Shown piece after piece: positions 10,861 to 24,179 of a stretch of DNA of 64,000 bases. How positions within the stretch are numbered: the first letter of the stretch is position 1; every line of letters begins with the position of its first letter. Location of the stretch: contig NC_091114.1 of assembly GCF_024713975.1 (NCBI RefSeq), positions 11,566,001 to 11,630,000 of the forward strand, given 5' to 3'. The translations under genes were made by a program, and so were the position numbers. This DNA comes from Paralichthys olivaceus. Its lineage: Eukaryota > Chordata > Actinopteri > Pleuronectiformes > Paralichthyidae. The notes beneath the pieces were generated by a model. It was given only the letters and a program-made list of their open reading frames with translations, was not told the origin of the DNA and ran no database searches.

Positions 10861-12073
10861 TTGTTGTAAACCTGCTCACAATCAAACAAAGCTGTGAGAA
10901 GAAAACCCGCTTAACAACAATTTGTAGAAACGATATAAGGCGTCTATGAGCGTCATAAGTGTTACCTGGCTGAAAGGTAAAACAAAGAACCTGGAATGAT
11001 TTGAACTGTCAGGAGGACAGGGTGGAGCAGGTGGTTGTTGTGTTGATGTGCATCTGTATTGAAAAAGTGGTTAGCTATTAATAACATTAATCACATCAGT
11101 GCACTCGAACCTGTGTTATACGTGAATCAAGAGCAAACAAGAGATGTTCTGATACAGCTGATACATTTCGCCTTTAAGGTAGTAAATTAATAAACAAAGT
11201 TGGGTGTTTGAGCTCTGAATCATGAGATTAGAACAGGTTGAAAAGTCGCAGGGACTTTCAGAGCAGATCGCTTCGTCACCTTTCAGTGCCTTAAACAAAT
11301 GACTTTGGTTTTACATTTCCTCCTGTTGTGTTATGTTGGAACGTAATCTCACAAGGAAGGTGTGGGCCCTTTAAGTGGGCAAAGTTCATTTTCCTCAGAG
11401 ACCTTACTGAGGGGGATTAGTCATCTGAGAGTCTCACAGTCTGACCCTAGGAACGTACCGTTATGGACACACTGACTGTTTCGTGCTTATTGCCTTGCTG
11501 AAAATGTTTGCTTCAGCTACAGAAAATTACTATAATTACAGTGAACCATGTTACGTAAGAGGCCACATGCCGAAAAGTTTGAGAACTATGACACGTGGAC
11601 CTTGAAACTGAAACTTTTAGACGAACCATGCAACTTAAATGCATGTTAATAATAATAGTTAGCTTTAAGTGTGCAGCACTTTTTACAAGCTGCTTCCCAT
11701 GAGGATAAAACAATAAAACCACAATAACATTTTATTTAATGTCTGAAAGGAAAGGCTCTTATCTGCTTTTTTTTTTTTACCGGTCAGCTGATGAATTGGT
11801 CAGGCTCTGGTTAAAGCTTTATTTATGAGGCCTGTTTACATGTGTCGTGGAGAACTTCTACATTTGTGAAAGAAGTCCTATTAATCCTTTTGATGAAATC
11901 TGATAACCTGCCTCAGGTCATGTCACTGAAGGAGCTGTTTTTATGAATTAAACTGGCATTGACTTTCTTTCCTCTTCATCAGGTGGTGATGACACCAACA
12001 CTGACCTTTGCCCTCAAAGCCTGACCTCTGATTGGTCAGGGCTCAGAGTGAAACACGCCGTAAGAGAGCTACG

Positions 12074-15000
12074 ATGTCTGTCCAGGAAGCTTCCCAGGGG
12101 CAAACGCTGCCTCCAACCATGAAACCTGAGGCCAAGCCAAGACCAGATATCCCCCCGAAGCCCTCAAGTCAAACTGGCTCCCCACCTCTGGGGGACGGAG
12201 GCGACGGCACAAACCTTTCCTCTGGGAAAGTCAAAAGGATTGTAAACAAGTTCAGCAAGCAGAACTCTGTGCAGGAGGAGGCAGAGGAACGACCCACCAA
12301 CGGTACCTCAGTCACACAGAGCAAGCGGCTCAGGAGGCCGCCGACAATAAAGCCCAAACCAGGCCGTAGCAGCCTGCAGCTTCAGATAAAGGAGGAGCAG
12401 GCTCCTCCGCTGCCCATGAAGAGGAGTCGCATCCAGCAGAAACAGACGAAGAGCCTGGGAGGAGACGGGGGCGATGGCATCAGTGTGGACGGAGGTCGAT
12501 CAGGTACAGTGACAGTTACAAAGACGTCAGACTGATTAAACCGTTGATTAAACTGAAACGAAAAACATAATCTCGAAAATTTTGAAAGTGTGTCTGCATG
12601 TAAAGGCATGTGCACAGATTGTGAAGCTAAATTTAGAGCACTGTCAGGGTGTTTTTCAGAGACAGGTGTGGTGCCACTGGCTGATCTGTTCCAACAGCCA
12701 TTAACAGGTTCTGTCAGTCAGCTGATTACCTGAGCACACACACATCTGTGCGTGTGTGTTGCGTGTGTGTGTGTGCTTATGTCTTTGTGAGGATCAGTTT
12801 GACTATTCGACACATTCAAAAGACTCAGGGTTCAGTGCAGAAATGGGTTTGCGGCTTGGTGATAATACAGCATATATATAGATGTAATATAAAGCACATT
12901 ATACACTGGGAGATTCTTTCACTTTCAGTCTGTATAATAGGGAACGTTCCTCAATGTGTCAAACTGATCAACATTGTCCATGTTCCAGAAAAGAGGAAAC
13001 CCCAAGAAGTGACATTTAATTGTTTGAGTGTAAATAATTTCCTCTTTGGTTACACACATTATCACTTCCTTGTTTTGATTTCCTGTCTGAAACACAAAGA
13101 CGTTATGCAAACCTTTCTTTGCCAATATATATTCATTTTTAAAATAATGTAATCCTTATTGGCTAACAGAAAAGTAGCAAAAGCCTCATATGAGGAGCTG
13201 GGTCCAGAGGATGTTTTGCATTTGTGCCTAAAAAATAACTTTCAACTTATGAATCCAATTTGAGAATAAGTCTCTAATTTTCTATATTGGCTGAATGGAT
13301 AATCGTTAAATCAATTCAACTCTACTGGTGATATTTGAGCAATTGAGTGTGAATAAATAAATGAGCAATAATGAAAAGTATTATACTCACTTAAAAATGT
13401 CTGAAAGGCTAAATCTGATTTATATCCTTAAACAAGTATATTTTAAAAGTGATTGAAGAGAATAATCTGTGTTTGGTTGAACTGTATTGTTCAAAATGTG
13501 TTTTTACTGACAGATATAGAAATTGTTTGACATTTAGTTCAACTCCCAAAAAAACAATCATTAGTACTCTATTCTGAAGGCGGCCGCCGTCCTAATTCTT
13601 CTCCCTCGTTCCTCCAACTCGTCCATTTCCTCTCGTCAATACTGGATCCTTCCTTTGCAATGATCCAAACTTTCCATGAATAGTTAAAGACACTTTACGC
13701 GCTGCATAGTAATGATCTGCTGACTTGACAGTCCAGCATGTGCCATGACAGCAGATGTGGGGAAAGAAGGGGCTCTTAATCAAAGTGAGCTGTTCTGTCT
13801 GGGGACGCGCGTGTAAGAAAAAAGTAGACAGGAAACCAATAAGATGAAGAGGAAGAAGTCATTTATTTTGTCCCCTTTTCATTTCAAAGCAGCTGATGCA
13901 TGTTGTCTTTTTTTCGATGCAGCGCCAGATGGAAAGGAGGTGGAGGTGCAGCTGATTGGAGGAGGTGAAGCGGAGGTGGGGCACAGCCCGGACACGCCTC
14001 TCAGTCCCTGCTGCGACCCCAGCTGCAGCTGCCTGTGCCACCGCCAGCGGCCTGGCATGAAACTGATATGGGTGCCCGTGGAAGTGGATGACGGTGGGGA
14101 GGAGGTTGGAGGCGGAGAAGAGGATGAGACTGATGTGGAGGAGCAGACGGGGGAGGATGGGGAAGACTGGCTGGAGTATGAGGAGATAGAGCTGGGAGGG
14201 GACGGGGGCAGTAAGGACGGGGACGAAGTGGACGGGGTTTCTGAGGCCGAAGAGACCGACATGCAAAACATGAAACAAGAGAAAGCAAAGTTCAACCAGT
14301 CTTTGGATGTTTTGATCTCTGAGGCTTACAGACGGAGGTCGGACCCCGGGCCCCACAGTGTCCTCACCTCTCTCGCTGTCCCTCGCTCTCAGTCTCCCCC
14401 TGTTCCCCCAAAACTAACTAAGTCGCCCCCAGTCCACCAAATACCTCCTCAAGATGACGAAGACAATATTTACGAGGCCACGCTTCCATTTTTTGACCCT
14501 GCTCCTAAAAAGACAGCACCTGTGTGTAAGGAACTGGATATTCCTCTTATCAAGGTGCGCAAACCGGCGCGTCGGTCTAAACTGTCCTACAGCACCTCAG
14601 ACCCTACATCTGAGTTTCAGATGAATGAGGAACCCTCCAGCCAGAAAGACGCGCCGCCTGCCATCCCCCCGAGGATGCCTGTGATTCCAGACAGCCGCTG
14701 CCTTTCGCCGGTGCACCGGGGCGGGATTCCTCTCCCACAGCCCACCCTGGAGGAGTGGAGGGCCCTTAGACCTTCATCGCCCTGCAGCTCCATTGCCAGC
14801 GGCCTGAGCCCCCAACGAGCCATCACTCCGCCCCTGGCCACCCCCCTGCAGCCTCACAGACCCCCGCCGGCGCCACCAAAGACAGACCCTCGCAGGCTCA
14901 GCAGCGCCTCGATGCAGTCCCTCGCGCCGAAAAGAGGTTTGTTTTCCGAACGCTTTCATCCTCGCCTGAGGGGAGAATGATTCACAAATTAATTACCTGT

Positions 15001-18000
15001 GTAATTGAAAGCAAGGGCGTGATTAACTTTTCTTTTTTAGAAGCAGAGGAGAATGGAGGAAATGAAGGAGATAAAGACGACAAAGTGGAAGAAGTGTGAG
15101 TTTTAAGACCTCTGACTTTAATTTTTAACAAGATGAAGCTAACTGAAATAGTTATAGATAGGATGTATTCAGGTGTTTTTAAGGAATCTGTAAATTATAG
15201 AAAAATATATAATTTCGCAGGTCAAGTTTTGTGTTTATGGAGGAATAAATAACTGTTTCATTCACTCTCTCATCCATTCATCCTCTGGCCTTACTTCCTG
15301 TTTCAGGAACAGCTCCCTCAGGGGTGTGTCTTTCTGGGAGTCCCGTCTACAGGATGGTAAGACTCACAGTTAACGAGGAATGACTCAAACGTGCACCGTA
15401 CTAAATCATCTGTGCATGGATGTTGGACATATAATTGGCCGCTCATTGTAAATTGTGGCCTCTGATTTAGAAAAATCCCAGATCCGCCACAAAAAAAAAA
15501 CACAACATAAAAAGTCAGCGTATGCATCACATGTAATGTCAGTGAATGCAACATTATAATTTAGCTTGAGTGTCATAGTCAATCATTTTATCTGCAGCAC
15601 ACAGTTGTTTGCCTTGTCCCAATTCTATACTGCAATCTTACTATGGACTATGTACAGCTTGTAGAGTTTGAACCATTAGAAGTAAAACAGTAACAGTGAG
15701 CAATTCAATATTTAACTCGCTGCTCCAGTTCAGAGCAAAGGGAATCGTGTCTGTGATTGGCCAAAACATGTCAGATAAACATTTCTGTTTTATGTATTGG
15801 GGACAACACGTGTCCCGGCTACATGCTGAACCTCTCATGTTCCTTGTTTCTCTCAGAGCCTCTTTACCAAACATACCGCGCCACTGTCATCAACAAGGAG
15901 ATCCGACGGCAGACAGTTTGCCGTAACATCAGTAAGGCCAGCGTGGACTTTGCTATGGATTTGACGGCCCGTCGCTCTGGGACTGGGGCCGGAGCCATGA
16001 CAGGAAACGGACCCCCCAGGGGCAGCCCTGTGGCCGCACCCCATCAGAGCACTCTGTGGCAGGACCTCCCGGCTGTGAGGGACAGCGGAGCGTTAGAGCA
16101 ACTCACCCCCGAGCAGTGCAAGTACCAGGAGGTGAGATGGGGGAGGGGCAGAGGCTAATGTACAGAGGAGAGATCCCATAAAGAAAAATCAATGAGGCAA
16201 GGAGGAGAGAAACTAGAGATGCAGTTTAGTTATAAATCACATCTTAAAGTAATAATGTGATGCTTTTATATGAATTAAGCTCCATTCTCCCTCACTCTAT
16301 CACTCGCATTATATTGATTTAACCCAAGTTCATGGAAGCTTTTACAGTCACACTTTCGACTTTCCAACACCAGATCAGATTTTTTTCCCCCCGCAAAAAA
16401 AAACAAACCACCAACTTTTCCATCCCCTGTTCTCCTGGCAGAGCATGTTTGAAGTTCTGACGTCGGAGGCCTCGTACCTTCGATCCCTGCGGGTCCTGAC
16501 CGAGCACTTCCTGGACAGCCGCGAGCTGGAGGACACGATGATCATCCGGGACAAAAAGACTCTCTTCTCCAACATCCTGAGGGTCAGAGAGGTCAGCGAG
16601 AGGTGAGACACAGCAGACGGAAGGATGAAGGAAAAGGGAAATCAGAGGATGATTAATGACTAGAGTTGCCATGAGGTCATTTGGCGTTTGTGATGAGTCA
16701 TTTGTTGACTTCAGGCAGACTTTAGTTTATGTGTTGGTCAAAAAAAGTTCTTGAATTGTTTGTGTTTCTGCTTGTTATGATTCTAAAAGCTGCTACTATG
16801 AGATTAAACAGTTTTCTGTTGGTTTTGAGGCTTTGCTATCTGATTCCACAGGTTCCTGAAAGACCTTGAGGACCGCATATTCCATGACCTGGTCTTCTCC
16901 GACATCTGTGACATCATCCACTACCACGCCCAACACAAGTTCCCCGCCTACATTGACTACGTTCGCAACCAGATCTACCAAGAAAAGATCTTCACTACTC
17001 TCATGTAAGCAGCAGCACGATGTCTCAGTGGCTTTCATAGGATTTAGTGAAGTGAATTTACACTGGTTTATATTTATATGTTTATATATTATTTACTTCA
17101 AATCTCTAAAATGTCACTTTTCTCACTTAAAAGTTGAGTGTTTTTAGCTCAATAGTTCAGCAAAACTTCACAAAAGTTGTTTTCCCTCACATCATATGGC
17201 ACGAAAGCTCGAGGCTATTTATTTATTTATTTATAGTTTATTTGTAGGAACAGGCACACTGTGCATAGACATACTAAGAAGAGCTGCGAGTCTCATACGG
17301 TTTCTAAATATAGCGTTAAAAAGAGGGATAAAAGTTAGAGAAAGATAAAACAGAGGAATAAAAAGGTGACAAATACAATATCGAATAATTAAAAAATAGG
17401 TTTTATCCTGGCATTAATCCACAGATATGTTTATCGTGTGCATTTTTATTTGTCAACAGGAAGAACAATACGCCGTTTGCTGCCGTCATCACTCGTCTCC
17501 AGGAGTCGCCGCAGTGCCAGCGGCTGCCCTTCATGTCCTTTCTGCTGCTTCCCTTCCAGCGGATAACACGTATCAAAATGCTCACGGAGGTGGGATTGAG
17601 ATGATGATATAATATAATCATAAATAGCAGGAGCACATTTATACACACACCACTTGTTGCATTGCTAATGCTAGAAAACAGCTTTATTGCTGCACAATGA
17701 GGTTTATTCTGAGTATGACCTAATCAGTATTAAGGTAATCAGAAAATGCTGTTTACATGACAGCGTCCTATTCAGACTATTGTTAATGGGGTTAATATCG
17801 GAATATTGGTGTCCATGGAAACGTTTCTTGTGTTTCAAGTGCTTGTTGGATCTTAGGATAAAAATGATGCGATCTCATATAGACTGAAGTGTCTGGATGA
17901 ATTCATGGTTTGCAGTCAGTACTTTTCACTACAAAGGAAGAAACGTATTGAGTTTTAGTCCTCGTCATGGAAATGTGAGTGGAGCGAGACCACTGTGCAG

Positions 18001-21000
18001 TTAGCCTTTGTAACCTTTAAATACTTTTCTAAACAGAAGTCTGCAAAATATTTAGTATACTTGACCCTGTGCTATTGAAAGGCAGTCGTCTGAGTCCATC
18101 AGGGTGTGTCGCTGCGTGGAATGTCGTCATTCAAACACAATCTTTACCTGCCACTGCCTCTTGACCGACAAGCAAACACTCTGACACGCCTCGCCTCAAC
18201 CTCATGACCCCTTTTTTTTTTAGACATAGATGGAAAAAATGCGTCCCGCTGTTTGTCCGTCGCAGAAATGGAAGGTTGTTGTTTGTCATTGCAGAACATC
18301 CTGAAGAGGACAAAAGAGGGGACGAAAGAGGAGGAGACTGCTTCCAAGGCTTTGGCTTCCATGTCGAAGGTAAACGTCCCTCACTCCTCACCCTCCTCCT
18401 CTGAATACAGGTTCATGTATTTGAATGCTGCACACGCCTCAGGAAATTTGACGTCAGCCTTTGTCTCTGTGAAAGATTTCCCATTGAACGAGCTCTGCAG
18501 TGACAGTGACTCATTCGTATGAGTGAGGACAATGGCAGTTAGAGCCTGATTTTTTTTTTTCCTCAAAAGAATGAGAGAACCTGATACTCCCTGTGAGGCA
18601 CAGCCAGTATTATATATTGACAGCTGGAGGTAAAATGAGGTGTGGAATGATACTGAAATTTTTCACTCATGATGCTGTTGTTTGATCATTTTGTCTCTTT
18701 CCTCGCTCACAGATCATCGACGAGTGCAACACTCAGGTGGGAAAGATGAGACAGATGGAGGAGCTGATCCACGTCTCTCAGACTCTGGAGTTTGACAAGC
18801 TCAAGGTAAACTCAGACCACTATAAAACGTCCATTTCAGCCGGACTTGAAGTAAAGAAGTTAACGTTTCTGTCCTTTCCCGTCGTCAGGCCATCCCGATC
18901 ATCTCTCAAAATCGATTCCTGGAGAAGAAGGGAGAGCTGCAGGAGATGTCCAAAGGAGGAACTCTGTTCAACATGAGGGCCAAGTTCACTCCCGTCCACC
19001 TCTTCCTCTTCAACGACCTGCTCATCATCGCTGCCAAGAAGGGGTGAGGCGGGGTCGAGTGGTGTTTGGGAAAAATAAACATTGCCACAGTAATAAAGCA
19101 GAACAGAGCAGGGCTGAGTCATACCAACATTTTCTGTCCATGGTTTTCAAAACTTCTATCAGTAATAATAATAATTATTATTATAAGAAACTTTATTTAT
19201 ATAGCAAATTTCAAAACACAGTAACAATGTGCTGTACAAGTGAAAAATGTAGAATTGAAGGCAAACAACAGAAACAAAAGGCAGAAAGTGTAAAAACAAG
19301 ATAAAATAAAACATTATAGAATCATTTCTTATTAATAATTTAATTCAGGCATCACTCTGCTCTAGTGCCCTAAACAATCATGTAAGTCATGGGACAGGGT
19401 TGAATTTGAAAGTGATAGTTCCGGCAGCTTCTGATAAACAACTGATCTGATTATGAGCCACAATAAATCCTGGCTTACAGTTAACATTGTGGTGGAGTGG
19501 TCTGTAAACTCATGTCACTCTTCAGTTGTTATGTCATATAGACTCAGTAGAAATGAGACTGCGGCAGGAAGATTTCCCGCTGTCTCCTTTTAATGAGCTG
19601 TCATTACGCCACTTCAACGATGATGAATGCTACCATCACAACAGGAGGTGAAATTACTGCACACTTCCCCACAGGGAGCAGGAAGTGGTGCGTGAGGAGA
19701 ACTGAGAAAGAGAGAGACAGAGGAGCCGATTTTTAATATTTCACGTTTGGGCATAGAAGAAACACAAAACAAATGCAACACGCCTGTTTTATGAAATACA
19801 ACAGTATCTCTTAAAGCTCAGCTTCGAGACAAAACTTACATGAAAATCTTTTGAAAGTGAAAACAGACAAAACTTCCCTTCATGCTTCAAAATACAGCGT
19901 CTCCTAGAAACTGTGATACTGTCCCTCTTAACCCGGGTTCTGATATCGCCTTCCCCGTGGTAGTTGGGGGGCGTGTCAGACAAAGCTAATGATTGAGGAT
20001 GCATCTGGGAAAAACGATGAAGAAGCATTTCAGCAGCTTCAGGATGTAAAAGCATCATGTGTCTCTTTTAACTTTATCTTCAGCAGTGCGGAGCGTTTTG
20101 TGGTTGTCGACCACGCCCACCGCTCTCTGGTGCAGATGCAGCCACTGGAGGAGGGCGGGAGTGGCAGCGGCAGCGGCGGCCCCTACGAGCACTGCTTCAA
20201 TCTCACCCTGCTGGAAAACCATCAGGGGCGAATGTTTGAGCGACTCTTCAAAGCTCCTTCCCAGTGAGTTGATGACGCAACACGGGTCTCATTCTGCAAC
20301 AAGAGAGAAGCAGCGTGCAGCGAGTGTGGAATGTTGTCATAACATCAGGCATTTTGAGACGCGTAACAAATTCGACCCGTTTCCGTCAACAGGTCAGACA
20401 TGCACAGGTGGATGGCAGCTTTCCCAAACCCCACCAAAACAACCACCGATGAAGATGAAGTGATTTATGAAGACTGGGGTGAGGAAGAACAAACGCAAGC
20501 ATAAAAAAGTGATGCATCTATTTATGTTATGGCGATTTTTCAAATGTCGTGCGTTTGTGTGTCAGACTGTCCTCAGGTGCAGTGTGTGGAGCAGTACATC
20601 GCCCAGCAGGCGGACGAGCTCACACTGGAGCCCACTGAGATCGTCAACATCATCCGCAAAACCAATGAGGGTAAGAACGTGGGAAATCCCAAGACGGAGG
20701 AAGAGTTGTTTATTTATCTGTTGCAGAGAGAAGCTGCTTTTCTAAATCCAAAACAAGATCATCAAATGAACCCACTATTCTTCTATTTGCCTACATTTGG
20801 TGTGATCAGTAAAATGCAGGAGAGACAGGGTTCCTATTAAAATAGTCAAATGCACTGATGTGATTTTACATTATGTGATTAACATGACCCCTCCCTTTAC
20901 TCTGCTCGTTCAAACACCCTGATCCTCGAAACTGCGTCAATCCTCCACCCTCCACCTTAGCAGTTTATTGATTTGTTTTGACTTTCTTGCATGAACGATA

Positions 21001-21257
21001 CAGACGCCTCCAATCTTCCCCTATTTGTTGTTCTCCTCCCTTCCTCCCTCTCCTCCCCTCTCCTGCTTCTCCTCTCTTTTCTCTCAGGCTGGTACGAAGG
21101 CAGCCGCCTGTCAGACGGACAGCAGGGCTGGTTCCCCGTGGGAAACGTCATAGAGATCACCAACGAGCACGTGCGGAGGCGAAACCTCCGAGAACGCTAC
21201 AGGGTCATTCAGGCCGCGGCTATGGTCTCCAACACCAAGGCCCGCACCATCAATTAG
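12074..21257 (+). CDS. arhgef15: ARHGEF15 (ephexin-5) Rho guanine nucleotide exchange factor, 15 coding exons, 1043 aa
   Basis: Activates RhoA by GDP/GTP exchange downstream of Eph receptors, in neurons and vascular cells. Exons: 12074-12503 (exon begins 11983), 13923-14936, 15041-15095, 15307-15356, 15857-16131, 16442-16602, 16852-17004, 17460-17589, 18295-18369, 18713-18805, 18889-19043, 20084-20263, 20393-20478, 20566-20670, 21088-21257; all joins are in frame. Seen: a basic/proline-rich N-terminus; a Cys-rich CCDPSCSCLCH followed by RPG..L.WVPV, as in mammalian ARHGEF15; an acidic tract; the ephexin EPLYQTY regulatory tyrosine motif (Y520, Y523); a DH domain from about 609 to 812 with LLLPFQRITRIKML; a PH domain (about 815-945); and a C-terminal SH3 (about 960-1018) with ADELTLE, GWYEG and GWFPVGNV. 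The ATG at 12074 opens MSVQE; an upstream in-frame TTG is ignored. It is longer than the roughly 840-aa mammalian protein. Confidence 0.93.
17217..17420. repeat. (TTTA)n and low-complexity repeat in arhgef15 intron
   Basis: A short ATTT tetranucleotide run (17217-17236) leads into A-rich sequence resembling a degraded element tail (TTTATTTGTAGGAACAGGCAC). No family was named with confidence. Confidence 0.4.
19165..19320 (-). repeat. LINE/SINE 3'-tail fragment (TTTATTTATATAGC type)
   Basis: The motif ACTTTATTTATATAGCAAAT followed by CAAAACACAG and GTGCTGTACA is the tail shared by many fish LINE/SINE copies. It follows an ATT/AAT-rich run. Related fragments lie at about 35440-35500 and 45845-45905 in this window. 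Confidence 0.5.
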
Positions 21258-22090
21258 CGCCGACCTAGTTGAAGTTTACATTGAATCATTTTCCAAAATG
21301 GAAAATGCTGTACAAAGATTATTCAGGGGCTTTAATTGGTTTTAAGTGTCAGCTTCTAACACCCAGGAAAGGAAAGAGGAAACGTCACAAAAGACCTGCA
21401 ATCATCAATTTATTTATACAAGTGTGTGTGCGTGCACGTGCGTGTGCATTTAAGCACCTCGGAACTTGACGTAAATCATTTATCACTGAAGCTCCAAGCA
21501 ACTATGTCGTTTGTGCATGTTTGCGTTCAATAACTGAGCAGCCCTGCACTAACCTCGTGCACAGCTGCCAAACAGCCAGACCGACGTGCCAATCATTCCT
21601 GCAATAACAAGTAAAATAGTCAAACCTGCTGCAAAGAAAAGAGACAGGCGTTCCTGTAGAACTCGCACATGCATAGTCGAGTTATGTCCTCCTCATTCCT
21701 GTCACGCATACAAACACGTCAGCTGTCAGCGAGGCGGGGAGAGTTTAAGATGTGACACATTCTGTAATTCGATTTGACAGATTAGAGATTGACTGCTGGA
21801 AAAATAAATCTAGTCACTTCAATAAATCCCAAAACTACAAACCCCAGACTTCTAACAAGCACAAAAGCTTTGGACATGCATGTGAATGGAAGCTGAGCTG
21901 TTGATGTTTCTCATGTTTCAGGAGCCGTTGACTAGCACGTCAGCTTATGCCACTGGTCGTTGTGGAGTAATGCTGCAGCTCCATCTGCAGTGAAGAGTTT
22001 GTATTATTTATGTATTAACTGCGAATGTACAATATGTTGTAAATAATGAGTGGAGGATTCTTTTCCTTCAAAAACACTAGCAGTGCTTTT

Positions 22091-22096
22091 AATAAA
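22091..22096 (+). terminator. arhgef15: arhgef15 polyadenylation signal
   Basis: AATAAA lies about 830 bases after the arhgef15 stop, which gives a 3' UTR of about 850 bases. It is followed by a T-rich downstream element. Confidence 0.65.
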
Positions 22097-22143
22097 AAAC
22101 TTTTTAGCTACAGTCAGACTGTGGATCTTTCTTCTTTTTTTTT

Positions 22144-22149
22144 TTTATT
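22144..22149 (-). terminator. sap25: sap25 polyadenylation signal (minus strand)
   Basis: TTTATT on the plus strand is AATAAA on the minus strand, about 350 bases after the sap25 stop. It is only about 50 bases from the opposing arhgef15 signal. Confidence 0.5.
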
Positions 22150-22495
22150 GAACACTGATGGAAAATAATGTGCAACACTCAAAACAGAGACATGAAAATA
22201 CTGAGTTCCTTCTCACCTGAAAGGGAAAATTTGCATCATAAACAAATAAAGGATTTTTTAGTAGATTTACTTTTCTCAACACAAAAACAAACAAAAATTA
22301 AGCTCTGCTTAAGTTTCCATCCATGGACAATGGGATCCTCAGGTTTGAAAACATCACTGCAGGACATTCAAAGTTCCTACGATTCCATTGACACTAACGT
22401 CCTCAACAGAAGAAGTCCCCGCAGCCTGGCTTCTCGTCCCAGGGACATTTTCAGCGGAATGAGTGGCTTTTATTGTGGTTAAACTCAGATCCTTG

Positions 22496-24109
22496 TTAGG
22501 TTTCGGTGCTTAACGCCAAATCTGTATTATTCTGGTGTGGGAGAGGATCAGGAGGTGTTATTGCTGTTTTCTGGAGGCACTGAGCCCAGATTCTGTCGTC
22601 CTCCACGAGGCTAAAGCGACTCAGAAGGGTGTCAGCCGCTTCAAGCTCTGCCTCGGACCAATATCTTCCCTCCTGCAGCTGATCCCCAAAATCATCCTGA
22701 CTCGGATGTTGCCCGTCCCCAAAGGAGGACTGGCACACTTCCTCAGTCGGGGTCTCATCACCGGGTCCAGGCTCCTGGTGGTGCAGTTTCAGGAGGTTAG
22801 TGATGGCCTGGTCCTCTTCCTGGGTGAGCTGGAGAATGGCCCGGCTTGACTGCACTGGTAAATGGACGGGGTTCGTTTTCCACTTGGGGCTGCCCAGGTC
22901 TCTAGTGGGGTGAGGCCCAGGTCCGAACGGGTCTGAGCAGTTCGGTGGGGCCAGGCAGGCGGACATGACCGGTGGTGGAGTGTTGAGCTGGAAACAATCA
23001 TAGAACTGAAAGGAAAATTTAAGTTTGTGTTTGGAGTCTAAATGCAGAAAAAAGTGTGTGCAGAAGCTTAGAAGTGATTTCTGCAAAGAAAATGGATACA
23101 CCTGTTTAACATCTCATTATTGTCATACTCTCTCACTCCTTCCATTCCCTCTTGTGCTGTTATTGTCTCTTGCTACAAAACAAAACTGACCCTTCCGTTG
23201 CCCTAAGTTTTAATTTCCTTCTCGTTCACAGGTTTACGGTTTTAGCTCCGACTGACAGGCCTGAGCCGCTCTTATTAAATGTCCCGGTCCGTCTGATCCC
23301 CTCCATAAACTCTACACCCCCAAACTAAAGCCTCAGAGGGATGGCCGTCCCCACGGGCTAATTCTAATCCTAATAAACTTCAGATGGATCACTGTATCAA
23401 ATACTTTGGTGTAACTAAATTCAATATTCAAGATTTAATGACATTCCAAAACACAAGGTACGGTAAGGGAATGAAACTAAGTGTATGGGAGTAGGATTTT
23501 ATGAGTACCATGGCAACCACTTAAGAAATCAGATAGCCTTTCTTGTCATTGTAAGCACTGCATACAATAAACTGACAACAAATGCATAAATGAAAAGAAC
23601 ACCTAATGATACAACATTAATATGTATATGACACTAAAGTATAAAACCTAAATATACTGGGATATGGAAATGATTTTATGAAGGCCCAGCACTTTGCAGA
23701 CTCACCCCAAAATCAGTCACCATGTTGGGGATCCTCCTCCCCCAGCTCGCGGTGGGGTCAGTGTAGTAGAACTCCTCGGGGGTGATGGCCTGGACTGAGG
23801 AGGAGACAAGAGTGAGACAGATGTTGCACAGATGTTGCACGGCTGCATGAAGCTGGCGCACAGATGTGGACTCACCTGTGTGGTTGACCCAGCCTCCATG
23901 CTGTCGAGCAAACCCAGCGGCCAGGTACAGAGGCAGGAAGGAGGGGTGCTGCAGGGTCCGGGAGGAGACGGAGGGGACCACCGGAGGCCTGGGCCTCTGA
24001 CAGCGAGGGGGGACAAGGGAAATGGAGCTGATAAGTTCAAGGTTGCATTTAAACTGAAAAAAGAAAGTGGTGGAGAACTCACGGGGGGATGTTCGTCTCT
24101 GGGGTTCAT
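22496..24109 (-). CDS. sap25: SAP25-like Sin3-HDAC corepressor subunit, 4 exons, 242 aa
   Basis: SAP25 binds the SIN3A corepressor in the nucleus and helps recruit histone deacetylase. Exons in transcription order: 24083-24109, 23876-23996, 23706-23794 and 22496-22987; splice sites are canonical and the joins are in frame. The recognisable parts are RTLQHPSFLPLY (exon 2), PEEFYYTDP (exon 3) and LNTPPPVMSA opening exon 4. These correspond in order to RTLxHPSFxPLY, the FLSDP region and PPPPIMSA of mammalian SAP25. A later QAITNLLKLH matches its LTGLLQM region. Exon 4 also has an acidic stretch and a YWSEAELEAADTLLSRF helix. It is somewhat longer than the roughly 200-aa human protein. The first exon is short (MNPRDEHPP), so a further upstream start cannot be excluded. 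Recognition rests on these short blocks. Confidence 0.68.
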
Positions 24110-24179
24110 CTTGTGCTCAGGTTTGAGGAGCGAAAACAGACACACGTGGCGAGAAGAAGAAGAAATTAACCAAAACAAA

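Noticed and set aside
12032-12073. Earlier start for arhgef15 at 12032
   Set aside because: The codon is TTG, not ATG. The first true in-frame ATG is at 12074.
13844-13922. Open frame upstream of arhgef15 exon 3 as a separate gene of 378 aa
   Set aside because: It is intron sequence that happens to be open. The acceptor at 13921-13922 and the phase match to exon 2 show the real exon border; the open 3' end after 14936 is likewise intron.
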